A stretch of 64,000 nt of DNA from Bacteroidota bacterium (GTDB lineage: Bacteria; Bacteroidota; Bacteroidia; Cytophagales; Cytophagaceae), in contig JAEYZG010000062.1 of NCBI GenBank assembly GCA_023428135.1, forward strand, positions 186,001 to 250,000, in the 5' to 3' direction. Positions 36,087 through 44,989 of the stretch are shown piece after piece; the first letter of the stretch is position 1, and each line of letters starts with the position of its first letter. The notes below the pieces were generated by a model, which made no database searches, had not been told where the DNA came from, and was given only the letters and a program-made list of their open reading frames with translations. The translations under genes and the position numbers were made by a program.

Positions 36087-37040
36087 TTAGTGTGCTCCTC
36101 CGCGAAGCATGCTTTTGGCGTGAAATACAGCAGGTAAAATAGCTTCCAGAGATTCTTTTACTCCGTTTGTACTTCCGGGCAAGGTAACGATCAAAGTCCC
36201 TCCTATTGAACCTGCAATGGACCTGGACATCATCGCCAATGGGGTTCTCATTCCTCCATAGACCCGCATAGCCTCTGCTATACCAGGAGCATCTCTTTCA
36301 ATGATTTTCTGCACAGCATCCACTGTATGATCCCTGGGACCAAGACCTGTTCCCCCTGTAGTAAAAATAAAGGCGATATCCTGCTTTATCCAATCTTTGA
36401 TCTGCTCCTGAATCAACTCCTCTTCATCTGGAATAATCTGGTAATCCACCACTTCTGTATTATGTAACTCCAGCATTTCTTTAATTTTCAACCCGGAGCT
36501 GTCTTTTCTTGTACCTGCAGCAGTGGAATCTGAGCATACCAATATGGCTGCCTGATGAGGCCTTTTAGAGAACTTAGCCCTGTCTGACTTACCACCGGTT
36601 TTATCAAGAAGTTTTACGGAAGATATTTCTATGTCTTTATTCCCCAAAGGCTTTAGCAGGTCATAAATCGTAAGTGCAGCAATAGAGATGGCCGTAAGTA
36701 CTTCCATCTCTATACCTGTTCTTCCTATAGATTTTCCTTCGGCGAAAATAACCACACCAGATTGCCCCTTAAGTTTTCCGTCAGGATCCTCCTCTTCGGT
36801 GAGTTCATCAATAAATTTGTAGGATATATTCAACCCGTCAATGGAAACCGGGTGACAATGCGGGATGAGGTTCTGGGTATTTTTTGCAGCAAGAAAAGCA
36901 GCTGCTCTGGCAACATCAAAAAGATTTCCTTTCGGAAGTTTATCATTTTTAATCAGTTCAACAATCTCCTTGGCACAAAGAACAGCCCCCATACCTTTGG
37001 CTGTTCTCAGAGAAATTTGCTTTCCTGTAATATCTCTCAT
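36087..37040 (-). CDS. moaCB: MoaC-MogA/MoaB fusion for molybdenum cofactor synthesis
   Basis: 317 residues. Residues 1-155 are MoaC, cyclic pyranopterin monophosphate synthase (NLIPHCHPVSIDGL, KSIGRTGIEMEVLTAISIAA, KLLDKTGGKSD). Residues 160-317 are a MogA/MoaB molybdopterin adenylyltransferase domain (ILVCSDSTAAGTRKDSSG, FTTGGTGLGPRDHTVDAV, VTLPGSTNGVKESLEAILPA). The fused protein thus carries out an early and a late step of Moco synthesis. MoaC-MoaB fusions are known in Bacteroidota and some other bacteria. It lies between nirD and moeA in one operon. Confidence 0.95.
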   Translation of the reverse strand: MRDITGKQISLRTAKGMGAVLCAKEIVELIKNDKLPKGNLFDVARAAAFLAAKNTQNLIPHCHPVSIDGLNISYKFIDELTEEEDPDGKLKGQSGVVIFAEGKSIGRTGIEMEVLTAISIAALTIYDLLKPLGNKDIEISSVKLLDKTGGKSDRAKFSKRPHQAAILVCSDSTAAGTRKDSSGLKIKEMLELHNTEVVDYQIIPDEEELIQEQIKDWIKQDIAFIFTTGGTGLGPRDHTVDAVQKIIERDAPGIAEAMRVYGGMRTPLAMMSRSIAGSIGGTLIVTLPGSTNGVKESLEAILPAVFHAKSMLRGGAH

Positions 37041-37061
37041 AAATGTTATATTGGAGGTTTG

Positions 37062-37415
37062 TTATTCCAAACCTCCAATATACACATTTCCGTCTTCAAC
37101 TTTAATAGGATATGTTTTAATGCTGTATTCTTCTCCATTTAGGTTGTCTCCTGTCTTAAGTGAGAAGTTTTTCTTATGATAAGGACATGCAACTTTAGGC
37201 TCACATTCTTTATCTCCAATCATTCCTCTGGAGAGAATCATTTGTTTTTTATGAGGGCACATATTCTGTGTTGCATACCATTCATTTCTTTTTTTAAAAT
37301 TGAATATAGCAATCTGCTCATTTTTATACATCACACATGATCCGCCATTTGCCGGAACATCCTCCTCTTTCGCCACCATGACCCATTTTATAGTTTCTAC
37401 TGAAATTGCTTCCAT
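37062..37415 (-). CDS. nirD: Nitrite reductase small subunit NirD (Rieske)
   Basis: 117 residues, cytoplasmic. The Rieske fold has both ligand pairs: C53-P-H55 (MCPHKK) and C77-P-Y-H80 (VACPYHKKNF), so a [2Fe-2S] cluster can be bound. Many enterobacterial NirD proteins lack these ligands. It should pass electrons within the NirBD complex that reduces nitrite to ammonium. It follows nirB in the same direction after a 170-bp spacer containing palindromes. Confidence 0.93.
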   Translation of the reverse strand: MEAISVETIKWVMVAKEEDVPANGGSCVMYKNEQIAIFNFKKRNEWYATQNMCPHKKQMILSRGMIGDKECEPKVACPYHKKNFSLKTGDNLNGEEYSIKTYPIKVEDGNVYIGGLE

Positions 37416-37539
37416 AATAATAAATTTAGAAATTGAGCTGTTAGTATTTTAAGACAAAACTTATTCTTAATTCTTCTCTGTAATTCACCTCACCCTAAAC
37501 CCCTCTCCTGAAGAAGAGGAACTTTAATATCTTCTGAAC

Positions 37540-37558
37540 TTTAAGCTTCAAGCTTAAA
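37540..37558. repeat. Palindrome in the nirB-nirD spacer
   Basis: TTTAAGCTT, one C, AAGCTTAAA. Next to it, 37480-37530 is pyrimidine-rich (CACCCTAAACCCCTCTCCTG) with a small CCTCT/AGAGG stem. A similar CCCCTACCC/CCCTCTCC stretch occurs near 34870, so this may be a dispersed intergenic element. It could reduce nirD expression or serve for mRNA processing. Confidence 0.45.
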
Positions 37559-37585
37559 ACTTATTACTTATAACTTACGACTCTA

Positions 37586-40090
37586 CTATGCTCCCCACTC
37601 TACCGGTTTCTTCTGATCTCTCATAGCCTGGAACTTAACAGTTGGGTCTGCTATCGGAGAGTTTATGAAGTGGGTAAATCTCTTTCTCTTAGCAGGATCC
37701 TCCACAACATCTTTCCACTCGCATTTGTAAGTATCCACCATATATTGCATTTCCTTTTCCAATTGTTCCGCAAGGCCCAGGGAATCATTCACGATCACGT
37801 CTTTCAGATATTCCATACCACCTTCAAGTTTATTAAGCCAGGTTGATGTTCTGTTCAATGGCTCCGCAGTGCGTATATAGAACATAAGGAACCTGTCTAT
37901 GTATTTAATACAAGTTTCTTTATCAATATCGGAAGCCAGTAGTTTGGCGTGCTGAGGTTTTGCACCGCCATTACCGCACACATAGAGATTCCACCCCTTA
38001 TCAGTTGCGATAATACCAAAGTCTTTACCCTGTGCTTCTGCACATTCACGAACACAGCCAGAAACAGCGCTCTTCAGTTTATGAGGAGCTCTCAAACCTT
38101 TATAGCGCTCTTCGATTTCTATTGCAAATGTCACTGAGTCATGAAGACCAAATCTGCACCATGTTGATCCCACGCAGCTCTTAACTGTTCTCAATGATTT
38201 CCCATATGCATGGCCGCTTTCGAAACCTGCTTCTATCAACTCTTCCCAGATAAGAGGTAATTCATCTACACGCGCTCCGAAAAGGTCAATTCTTTGTCCA
38301 CCTGTAATTTTACAGTACAGATCATATTTCTTGGCTATTACTCCAATTGCTATTAACTTTTCAGGAGTGATCTCACCACCAGGTATTCTTGGCACTACGG
38401 AATAAGTTCCTCCCTTTTGAATATTTGCAAGATACCTGTCATTGGTATCCTGAATTGTATCCTGGTTGAGGATCATATCATTCCAGGTACTTGCAAGCAT
38501 AGAGGCAACAGCAGGTTTGCAAATTTCACAACCATCACCGTTTCCATATTTCATCAGTAACTTATCATAAGTTTTGATTCCTGTCGATTTGATGATTGCC
38601 AACACCTCTTGTCTCGAGTAACTGAAATGCTCACACAAAACTTTATTTACTTCTTTTCCTGAAGCCTTGAGTGTAGCAGTCAGAAGGTCATTCAGCATAG
38701 GAACGCAACCACCACAACCAGTTCCAGCTTTGGTACATTTTTTTATTCCAGCAACATCTTCAAGATTGTTATAGGTTACTGCAGAACAAATGTCTCCTTT
38801 GGTAACATTTTCACATGAACAGATTAAAGCAGCATCAGGAAGACTTAAAACTCCGCTACCAGCAGATTCCGCTCCACCCCGCGGTCCCAGAATAAGATCT
38901 TCAGGAGTTGGAGGCAAAATGATAGCATTCTTATAAGTCTGTAACAACATGTTGTAATCATTAGCATCACCGACAAGAACCCCACCAAGAAGATAATTAC
39001 CACAAGTTGAAATATTTACTCTTTTGTAGATTCCTTTGGTTTTATCTTCATATACGATATGCTGATGTTCTTGCTCTGAACAGAAAGGATCTCCGAAGCT
39101 GCCTACATCTACTCCTATGAGCTTAAGCTTTGTGGACATATCGTATGGAGCAAAGGTTTTTGATCCACCTGCAAGTGAATTCGCCACTACATCTGCCATT
39201 TCATAGCCTGGAGCAACCAAGCCATAAATCATACCTTTATATAAAGCAGATTCACCTATAGAATAAATTTCAGGATCTGAAGTCTGAAGCAAGTCATTTA
39301 CAACGATACCTCCTCTTGGTCCAACTTCCAGACCAGATTCTCTTGCAAGTTCATCGCGAGGTTTAATACCTGCAGAAACTACAATCATATCAGTCTCCAG
39401 TTCGCTCCCATCTGCAAAAACCATTTTCGCAACCTTTCCCTCTCCATCGATAGATTTGGTATTCTTATTAAGGTGTATTGTAATGTTAAGAGATTCGATT
39501 TTGTCTTTAAGCATTATCGCTCCCTTCTCATCCAGCTGCCTTGGCATAAGCCTTGATGCAAATTCCACAACATGCGTTTCAAGACCAAGATCCATCAATG
39601 CTTTGGCAGCTTCCAGACCAAGAAGTCCACCACCAATGACTACACCTTTTTTGGACTTAGCTGCATAAGATTTTATATCATCAAGATCTTCAATAGTTCT
39701 GTAAGCAATTACTCCATCTTTTTCAATACCTGGTATAGACGGGATAAAGCAACTTGAACCAGTTGCAAGCACAAGTTTAGAATAAGAAACAGTCTGGCCT
39801 TTAGAAGAAATTACTGTTTTTTTCTCCCTGTCAATTTTTACAACTGGATCATTTAAATAGAGGGAAATACCATTTTCTTTATACCAGTTTGCAGAAGCCA
39901 TTAAAAGATCCTCTGCAGATTTGCCAGAAAAATATTCAGACAGATGCACTCTGTCATAGGCTGGTCTTGCCTCTCCTCCGAACACAATTATATTGTATTC
40001 ATCCTGCACCTTCTTCTCAATGAGTTTTTCGCACATTTTATATCCAACCATTCCATTTCCGACGATAACAAGATTGTTTAGCTTCTTCAT
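37586..40090 (-). CDS. nirB: NAD(P)H-dependent assimilatory nitrite reductase, large subunit
   Basis: 834 residues from the ATG at 40090 (MKKLNNLVIVGNGMVGYK); the frame is open 63 bp further but without need. FAD- and NAD-binding domains fill 1-390 (GNGMVG, VVIGGGLLGLEAAKAL). A BFD-like [2Fe-2S] domain follows with C424/C426 (ICSCENV) and C459/C462 (GTGCGGC). The siroheme/[4Fe-4S] half-domains end with C639-x5-C645 (SCVGSTWC) and C679-x3-C683 (SGCVRECAEA). It catalyses the six-electron reduction of nitrite to ammonium. It heads the minus-strand arm. Upstream are a TATATTTG -7 box without a -33 box and two TACGTA sites, so expression is probably activator-dependent. Confidence 0.97.
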   Translation of the reverse strand: MKKLNNLVIVGNGMVGYKMCEKLIEKKVQDEYNIIVFGGEARPAYDRVHLSEYFSGKSAEDLLMASANWYKENGISLYLNDPVVKIDREKKTVISSKGQTVSYSKLVLATGSSCFIPSIPGIEKDGVIAYRTIEDLDDIKSYAAKSKKGVVIGGGLLGLEAAKALMDLGLETHVVEFASRLMPRQLDEKGAIMLKDKIESLNITIHLNKNTKSIDGEGKVAKMVFADGSELETDMIVVSAGIKPRDELARESGLEVGPRGGIVVNDLLQTSDPEIYSIGESALYKGMIYGLVAPGYEMADVVANSLAGGSKTFAPYDMSTKLKLIGVDVGSFGDPFCSEQEHQHIVYEDKTKGIYKRVNISTCGNYLLGGVLVGDANDYNMLLQTYKNAIILPPTPEDLILGPRGGAESAGSGVLSLPDAALICSCENVTKGDICSAVTYNNLEDVAGIKKCTKAGTGCGGCVPMLNDLLTATLKASGKEVNKVLCEHFSYSRQEVLAIIKSTGIKTYDKLLMKYGNGDGCEICKPAVASMLASTWNDMILNQDTIQDTNDRYLANIQKGGTYSVVPRIPGGEITPEKLIAIGVIAKKYDLYCKITGGQRIDLFGARVDELPLIWEELIEAGFESGHAYGKSLRTVKSCVGSTWCRFGLHDSVTFAIEIEERYKGLRAPHKLKSAVSGCVRECAEAQGKDFGIIATDKGWNLYVCGNGGAKPQHAKLLASDIDKETCIKYIDRFLMFYIRTAEPLNRTSTWLNKLEGGMEYLKDVIVNDSLGLAEQLEKEMQYMVDTYKCEWKDVVEDPAKRKRFTHFINSPIADPTVKFQAMRDQKKPVEWGA

Positions 40091-40131
40091 AAATTTATTT
40101 AGTAAGGTTGCCAGAAGTAATTCTCTTAAAT

Positions 40132-40139
40132 CAAATATA
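40132..40139 (-). promoter_or_regulatory. nirB -7 box
   Basis: TATATTTG on the minus strand (40139-40132), fitting TAnnTTTG. The expected -33 TTTG is absent. The two TACGTA sites upstream would be centred near -41 and -63 of the predicted transcription start (about 40129), which suits an activator. Confidence 0.5.
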
Positions 40140-40161
40140 TAGAAAAAAAACACAACTAAGT

Positions 40162-40199
40162 AATTTTACGTATAATTTATTCGATATATACGTAAAATT
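40162..40199. promoter_or_regulatory. Paired TACGTA operator upstream of nirB
   Basis: Perfect 13-bp inverted repeat: AATTTTACGTATA (40162-40174) and its complement (40187-40199), 12 nt apart. The TACGTA cores at 40167-40172 and 40189-40194 are 22 bp apart, two helical turns. The same core occurs twice before the nitrate porin gene and once before the sensor kinase gene. Confidence 0.6.
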
Positions 40200-40449
40200 C
40201 CTTTTAAAACAACATCACCACTTAATTAAATACCATTTGTGGACATTTTTTTAGTATTTTTATCAAAATACACCTAAAATTTAAGCATAAAAACAGATAA
40301 AAAATATACTTTTTCAAAAAATAGGTTAAAATTTAAAGACATATCAAAAAACAAAACTACTATATTATAATAGTAAGTCTCTACGTACAACACTTTAAAT
40401 ACTTTGAATTAACTGAGTGTCTTATTAAATTTATATTTTAAGTATTCGC

Positions 40450-42234
40450 GTGAAAGTTAAACAAGAGGTTCTGGATGAAAAAACGGGGAATAATTTTACC
40501 CGAATGTATATTTTTGCCCTTACAGCGGTTGCATTATTAACCCTTACCGGCCAATTTCTAATACAATCATCAATAAGTAGTCAAATTTCAGACTCCCATG
40601 TTGTAAACCTGGCTGGAAAACAGCGTTTTAAAAGTCAGGAAATAGTCAAACTATGCCTTATTTTATATGCCAATCTTGACCATATAGAATACAAAGACAA
40701 AATAAAGGAACTGAAAAACCTTGTAGAATACTGGGAGAAAAATCACCTAGGACTTCGATATGGCAACAAAGACCTCAATCTTCCAGGGAAAAACAGCGCC
40801 AAAACCGAAGAAATGTATGATGCCATCGATCAGAACTTTTATAGTGTATTAAACGGCGCACTAACCATTATAAATCTCAAAGAAAATCCAACGGAAGCAA
40901 ATCAAACCAAAATGGATGCCGCCATCAGGAGAATCCTAAGCAATGAAAGAACATTTTTGAATGGAATGGACGAAATTGTACATCAGTATGATGTGGAAGC
41001 TCAGAAAAAAATGGCCCTATTAAGAAAAATAGAACACATCTTACTTATTATCACGCTAATTATACTCATATTTGAAGGCTTGTTTATATTCAGGCCTGCA
41101 GTATTACAGATCAAACTAACCATAAGAGAACTAATCCTTTCGGAAGAAAAAACTTCAGACCTTGCCCAAAAACTGACAACAGCCAACAAATCACTGGAAA
41201 GATCGATCAGAGACCTGCAAGACATTCATTTTGCACTAGACCACGCATCAATTGTAGCAAAAACAGATAAATATGGTATCATTACGTATGTAAATGATAA
41301 ATTTTGCGAAATTTCAAAATACAAAAGAGAAGAGCTTTTAGGAAACCGATTTCACATGATCAGTGGCCATTATCATTCCAAACAGTTCTTTGACAGAATG
41401 TGGGAAACTATATCCAGCGGGAAACTATGGAACGACGAGATAAAGAACAAAGCCAAAGACGGAAGCTTTTTCTGGCTGGACACCACCATTGTACCTGTTT
41501 TAAGTAATGATGGAAGCCCTGGAAGTTATATTGCAATCTATACGGATATTACCCAAAAATTCAAACAAAGCATTAATGAACAGAAAATCAGAACATCATC
41601 GATAATTGAAGGACAAGAGAAAGAACGAAAAAAAATAGCCAGAGAATTACACGATGGCCTGGGTCAAAAATTGACGGCATTAAAATTCAATATAGAAGGT
41701 TTAAAAGGCGCAGCCTCCAAAAATGAAAAATCCAGACTAACCGAAATAAAAAATATGCTTTACGAAACTATTGTTGAGGTTAGAAGAATATCTTTCAACC
41801 TAATGCCCAGTGTTTTGAGCGACTTCGGAATAATTCCTGCACTTAAAAACCTCAGCGAACAGGTTTCCAAAAGTTCTAACATAGATGTGGTTTTTGAAAA
41901 TGAATCTAATATCCAAAGATTAAATAAAACAGTAGAAATCAATATTTATAGAATTACACAGGAAGCATTAAACAATGCAATTAAGTATGCAGAAGCAGAT
42001 GAAGTAACAATTTTCGTATCAAATTCAGACACTTGCCTCACTATCTGCATATCAGATAATGGAAAAGGTTTCAATACTTCCTACCTTGACTCTAAAGTAA
42101 GATCTGTAAGCTCAGGAAATGGAATAGTAAACATCCAGGAAAGAACCAGCCTTATCAATGGCGAATTCAGAATTGAAACAGGAATTGGCAAAGGCACTAA
42201 AATAATGATAAAAGTACCTATAGTAAACGCTTAG
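40450..42234 (+). CDS. NarX-like nitrate/nitrite sensor histidine kinase
   Basis: 594 residues, starting at a GTG; an internal ATG at 40504 would remove most of the N-terminal cytoplasmic stretch. It has one transmembrane helix at 19-40, then a PilJ/NarX-type sensor domain whose first helix carries HVVNLAGKQRFKSQEIVKL (50-68), which resembles the P-box that binds nitrate in NarX. A second helix at about 195-215, a PAS domain (about 255-370), HisKA_3 with H401 (KKIARELHDGLGQ) and an HATPase (EALNNAIKYAEADE, GNGIVNIQERTSL) follow. With the next gene it forms a two-component pair placed between the two arms of the nitrate locus. Confidence 0.88.
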   Translation: MKVKQEVLDEKTGNNFTRMYIFALTAVALLTLTGQFLIQSSISSQISDSHVVNLAGKQRFKSQEIVKLCLILYANLDHIEYKDKIKELKNLVEYWEKNHLGLRYGNKDLNLPGKNSAKTEEMYDAIDQNFYSVLNGALTIINLKENPTEANQTKMDAAIRRILSNERTFLNGMDEIVHQYDVEAQKKMALLRKIEHILLIITLIILIFEGLFIFRPAVLQIKLTIRELILSEEKTSDLAQKLTTANKSLERSIRDLQDIHFALDHASIVAKTDKYGIITYVNDKFCEISKYKREELLGNRFHMISGHYHSKQFFDRMWETISSGKLWNDEIKNKAKDGSFFWLDTTIVPVLSNDGSPGSYIAIYTDITQKFKQSINEQKIRTSSIIEGQEKERKKIARELHDGLGQKLTALKFNIEGLKGAASKNEKSRLTEIKNMLYETIVEVRRISFNLMPSVLSDFGIIPALKNLSEQVSKSSNIDVVFENESNIQRLNKTVEINIYRITQEALNNAIKYAEADEVTIFVSNSDTCLTICISDNGKGFNTSYLDSKVRSVSSGNGIVNIQERTSLINGEFRIETGIGKGTKIMIKVPIVNA

Positions 42235-42238
42235 GAAT

Positions 42239-42889
42239 ATGATAAAAGTTTTATTGGTTGATGATCATGGCATTGTAAGAGACGGCATCAAAGCCACTCT
42301 AAACAGTGAGAAAAACATAAAAATAGTAGGAGAAGCCTCAAATGGCCTTGAAGCTATTGAACAGGTTAAAAAACTTGCACCCAATGTCGTGGTAATGGAT
42401 ATTTCAATGCCAGAAATGAATGGTATTGAAGCTACTTCAATCATTTCCGATCGTTTCCCCAACTCTAAAACTCTTATCCTTTCTATGCACGACAACGAAG
42501 ATTACATCTTAAAATCCATAGAATCAGGAGCTTCCGGATACATTTTAAAAGACACAGGAAAAGAAGAATTTATAAAAGCAATAACAACAATCTATAAAGG
42601 AGATAAATACTTTAGCACCCCAGTTTCAAGTATTATTGCAGAAGGTTACTTACAAAAAATCAAAAAAGGCTCTACTCCTGATGACGATTCTGACAATTTT
42701 GGCCTGACAAAACGTGAAAAAGGCATTCTAAAAATGATAATCAACGGAAACAGCAACAGAGAAATTGCCGATAGCTTTGCAATAAGCATCAGAACAATTG
42801 AAACTCACAGATTCAATATCATGAAAAAACTAAAAGTAAAAAATGCTGCAGAACTTGTAAAGCTTGCTTTAGAAAACAAGATAGTCTGA
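42239..42889 (+). CDS. NarL-type response regulator of the nitrate locus
   Basis: 216 residues. The receiver has DD in LLVDDHGIV, phosphoacceptor D54 (VVMDISMPEMNG) and K in YILKDTGKEE. The C-terminal LuxR/NarL HTH shows LTKREKGILKMIINGNSNRE and SIRTIETHRFNIMKKL. It starts 4 bp after the sensor-kinase stop, so the two are co-translated. Position and type make it the best candidate to bind the TACGTA sites before nirB and the porin gene. E. coli NarL heptamers (TACYYMT) also begin with TAC. Confidence 0.92.
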   Translation: MIKVLLVDDHGIVRDGIKATLNSEKNIKIVGEASNGLEAIEQVKKLAPNVVVMDISMPEMNGIEATSIISDRFPNSKTLILSMHDNEDYILKSIESGASGYILKDTGKEEFIKAITTIYKGDKYFSTPVSSIIAEGYLQKIKKGSTPDDDSDNFGLTKREKGILKMIINGNSNREIADSFAISIRTIETHRFNIMKKLKVKNAAELVKLALENKIV

Positions 42890-42911
42890 TAAAAAAAACA
42901 TACCAAATAAT

Positions 42912-42941
42912 AAAAATGCCCCTTAAATAAGGGGCATTTTT
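42912..42941 (+). terminator. Intrinsic terminator after the two-component pair
   Basis: AAAAATGCCCCTTA (42912-42925) pairs perfectly with 42928-42941; the right arm ends in TTTTT and runs into TATTT. Confidence 0.85.
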
Positions 42942-42943
42942 AT

Positions 42944-43438
42944 TTACAAAACCTCACAATTAAAAACCATAGCTACATTTCTAAACTTCACTTTTATCAT
43001 AAAAAAACCAGAACGCATACACTTGGTTAAATACAATCAAGGTCAAAAAGACACCAATCTTAAAATTTAAACCTGTTTTCAAATTATTTGTACTTTTTTA
43101 AACAATATACGTTAATTTAAAACCATACATATTACCAAAAAATACATTTTCAAAAAATATAGGCTATTTTTTTAACCAATTTTCAAAAAACAATCAACAA
43201 AATATAACTTTTTTTATTTGCCATTTTATTAAAAAAAGAACTTTCACGTTTTACGTAACATTTACGTATTTTTACTTACCAGTGTAAATTTTATTATATA
43301 TATTTGATTCAATACTTCAACAAACCGAAAGGAGGCCCTCAAAAAAAGCATAGTCTTTCCCCCCCAAAAAACTAACCTGACGTAAGAAAGCCCAAACAAG
43401 CAATTATTAATCTTAAAATCTCTTTAAATCCCTGGAAT
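42944..43438. other. Regulatory region upstream of the nitrate porin-transporter-reductase operon
   Basis: 495 bp, no gene seen. It holds two TACGTA direct repeats and the TATATTTG -7 box. A leader of about 130 nt follows; it contains AAAGGAGGCCCTC near 43328 without a start codon close by. Confidence 0.6.
43249..43306 (+). promoter_or_regulatory. Tandem TACGTA sites and -7 box of the nas operon
   Basis: TTTTACGTA (43249-43257) and TTTACGTA (43261-43268) are direct repeats with cores 11 bp apart, one helical turn. TATATTTG at 43299-43306 is the same -7 box as at nirB. No -33 TTTG is seen at the right distance. The sites would be centred near -44 and -55 of a start at about 43309. Confidence 0.6.
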
Positions 43439-44968
43439 ATGAAAAAAAGATTTACCCATAAAGCGCTTTTGTTTCTCATTTTATGCCTGTTTGCATTCGA
43501 GAAGGAAGGATTTTCTCAGTTACTTATGAATGCTCAACTAAGAACCCGCACAGAATTTCGGGACGGTCAAGGCACCTTACCACTTCCACATCAGACGCCA
43601 TCTCTTTTTACATCACAAAGAACTCGTCTGAACATTGGATATGGGATGGATAAGTTAAGACTCTTTACTTCCATTCAGGACATTAGAATTTGGGGACAGG
43701 ACGCTTCTACAATCTCAAATATTGACGGGAATAAGCTTTTCCTGCATGAGGCCTGGGGAGAAATTGTATTTAACGACACAACTCTTTTTAAAACCTTTAA
43801 AAACGTCTCATTTAAACTTGGCAGGCAGGAACTTGTATATGATGATGAACGCTTACTAGGAGGCTTAAACTGGCTCCAGCAAGGCAGAAGGCATGATGCA
43901 GCAGTATTAAAATTTGCCAAAGGCACATGGACAGCCGATATCGGAGGGGCCTTTAATCAACAAAGGGAATTAAAAAATACCGGAAACATTTACTATGGCG
44001 TACCAGGAAGTCAAATCGCGTCAGACAGTGCAAACATTGCAGCTCCTGCTGGTACCAACTTCATAGGAACCATGTATAAAAGCATGCAATTCTTATATGT
44101 GTCAAAAGAAATAGGCTTTTCAAAAGCAACATTCCTTTTATTTAAAGATGACTTTCAAAAGCCCATTGCAGGTGGAAAGTTTACGAAAGGCACAAACAGT
44201 CGTGTAACTGTTGGAGGTAATTTCTTTGGAACTCTGATGAGAAAACATAAAATAGATGCTTCATTCTTTTATCAGGGAAACAAAGACAAACTTGGAAATA
44301 AAATGGATGCTTACATGGCATCGTTATCAACCATGTTTGCTATTGACAGAAAGTTAAGCTTAGGACTTGGAGGGGATTACCTTTCAGGCAATAACACTAC
44401 CAAAAGCGGAGAAGTTAACCGCAGATTTGATCCGCTCTACGGCACACCTCATAAGTTCTGGGGATACATGGACTATTTCTATGTTGCCGACGCATATGGA
44501 GTACAGGGCAATGTAACCCGGAATCCTGGCTTAATAGATCTATATCTGAAAAGCAGATACAAGCTAAAAGACAATTTACTACTAAGCCTTGATATTCATG
44601 AATTCTATGCTGGAAACAAAGTAGCTGATGAAACCACGCCTGGAAAAACACTTGATGGCAGACTAGGCACTGAATTTGACTTTATATTAAACTACAACTT
44701 CACCAAACAAATCGGCATAGAGGCAGGCTATAGCCTTATGCTAGGAACAAATACACTGGATAGATTAAAGAGAGGAGGAAATCAGGGCGCGATAGCAGCA
44801 ACAGCAAACGCGCCACATATCAACAAAAGAAACAACGGCAACTGGGCTTATCTTATGATTACAATAAGACCAGACTTATTAGGTCAGATCAATGATAAAC
44901 TAGCATCACTTGTAAAATCAATAGATGGAATTAGAAAAGATGTAGACACGTTGAACCAACCAAAATAA
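43439..44968 (+). CDS. Alginate-export-type outer-membrane porin, probable nitrate channel
   Basis: 509 residues with a signal peptide (KKRFTHKALLFLILCLFAFE). It opens with LMNAQLRTRTEFRDGQGTLP and GYGMDKLRLFTSIQDIRIWG, the pattern of Alginate_exp barrels, with repeated amphipathic strands to about residue 475. The end is a short coiled-coil tail (INDKLASLVKSIDGIRKDVD), unusual for a barrel, which may stay in the periplasm. As first gene of the nitrate transporter operon, 22 bp before nrtA, it is probably the outer-membrane entry for nitrate. The family is named for alginate, but homologues occur next to many small-anion systems. Confidence 0.85.
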   Translation: MKKRFTHKALLFLILCLFAFEKEGFSQLLMNAQLRTRTEFRDGQGTLPLPHQTPSLFTSQRTRLNIGYGMDKLRLFTSIQDIRIWGQDASTISNIDGNKLFLHEAWGEIVFNDTTLFKTFKNVSFKLGRQELVYDDERLLGGLNWLQQGRRHDAAVLKFAKGTWTADIGGAFNQQRELKNTGNIYYGVPGSQIASDSANIAAPAGTNFIGTMYKSMQFLYVSKEIGFSKATFLLFKDDFQKPIAGGKFTKGTNSRVTVGGNFFGTLMRKHKIDASFFYQGNKDKLGNKMDAYMASLSTMFAIDRKLSLGLGGDYLSGNNTTKSGEVNRRFDPLYGTPHKFWGYMDYFYVADAYGVQGNVTRNPGLIDLYLKSRYKLKDNLLLSLDIHEFYAGNKVADETTPGKTLDGRLGTEFDFILNYNFTKQIGIEAGYSLMLGTNTLDRLKRGGNQGAIAATANAPHINKRNNGNWAYLMITIRPDLLGQINDKLASLVKSIDGIRKDVDTLNQPK

Positions 44969-44989
44969 CCCCACTAAACAAAGATCTTT

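Larger units (their letters stand above)
40091..40449. other. Divergent regulatory region nirB / nitrate sensor
   Basis: 359 bp without a gene. It contains the nirB -7 box, the paired TACGTA operator, a third TACGTA at 40382-40387, and a TATATTTT at 40432-40439 that could be the -7 box of the sensor gene. Confidence 0.6.
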
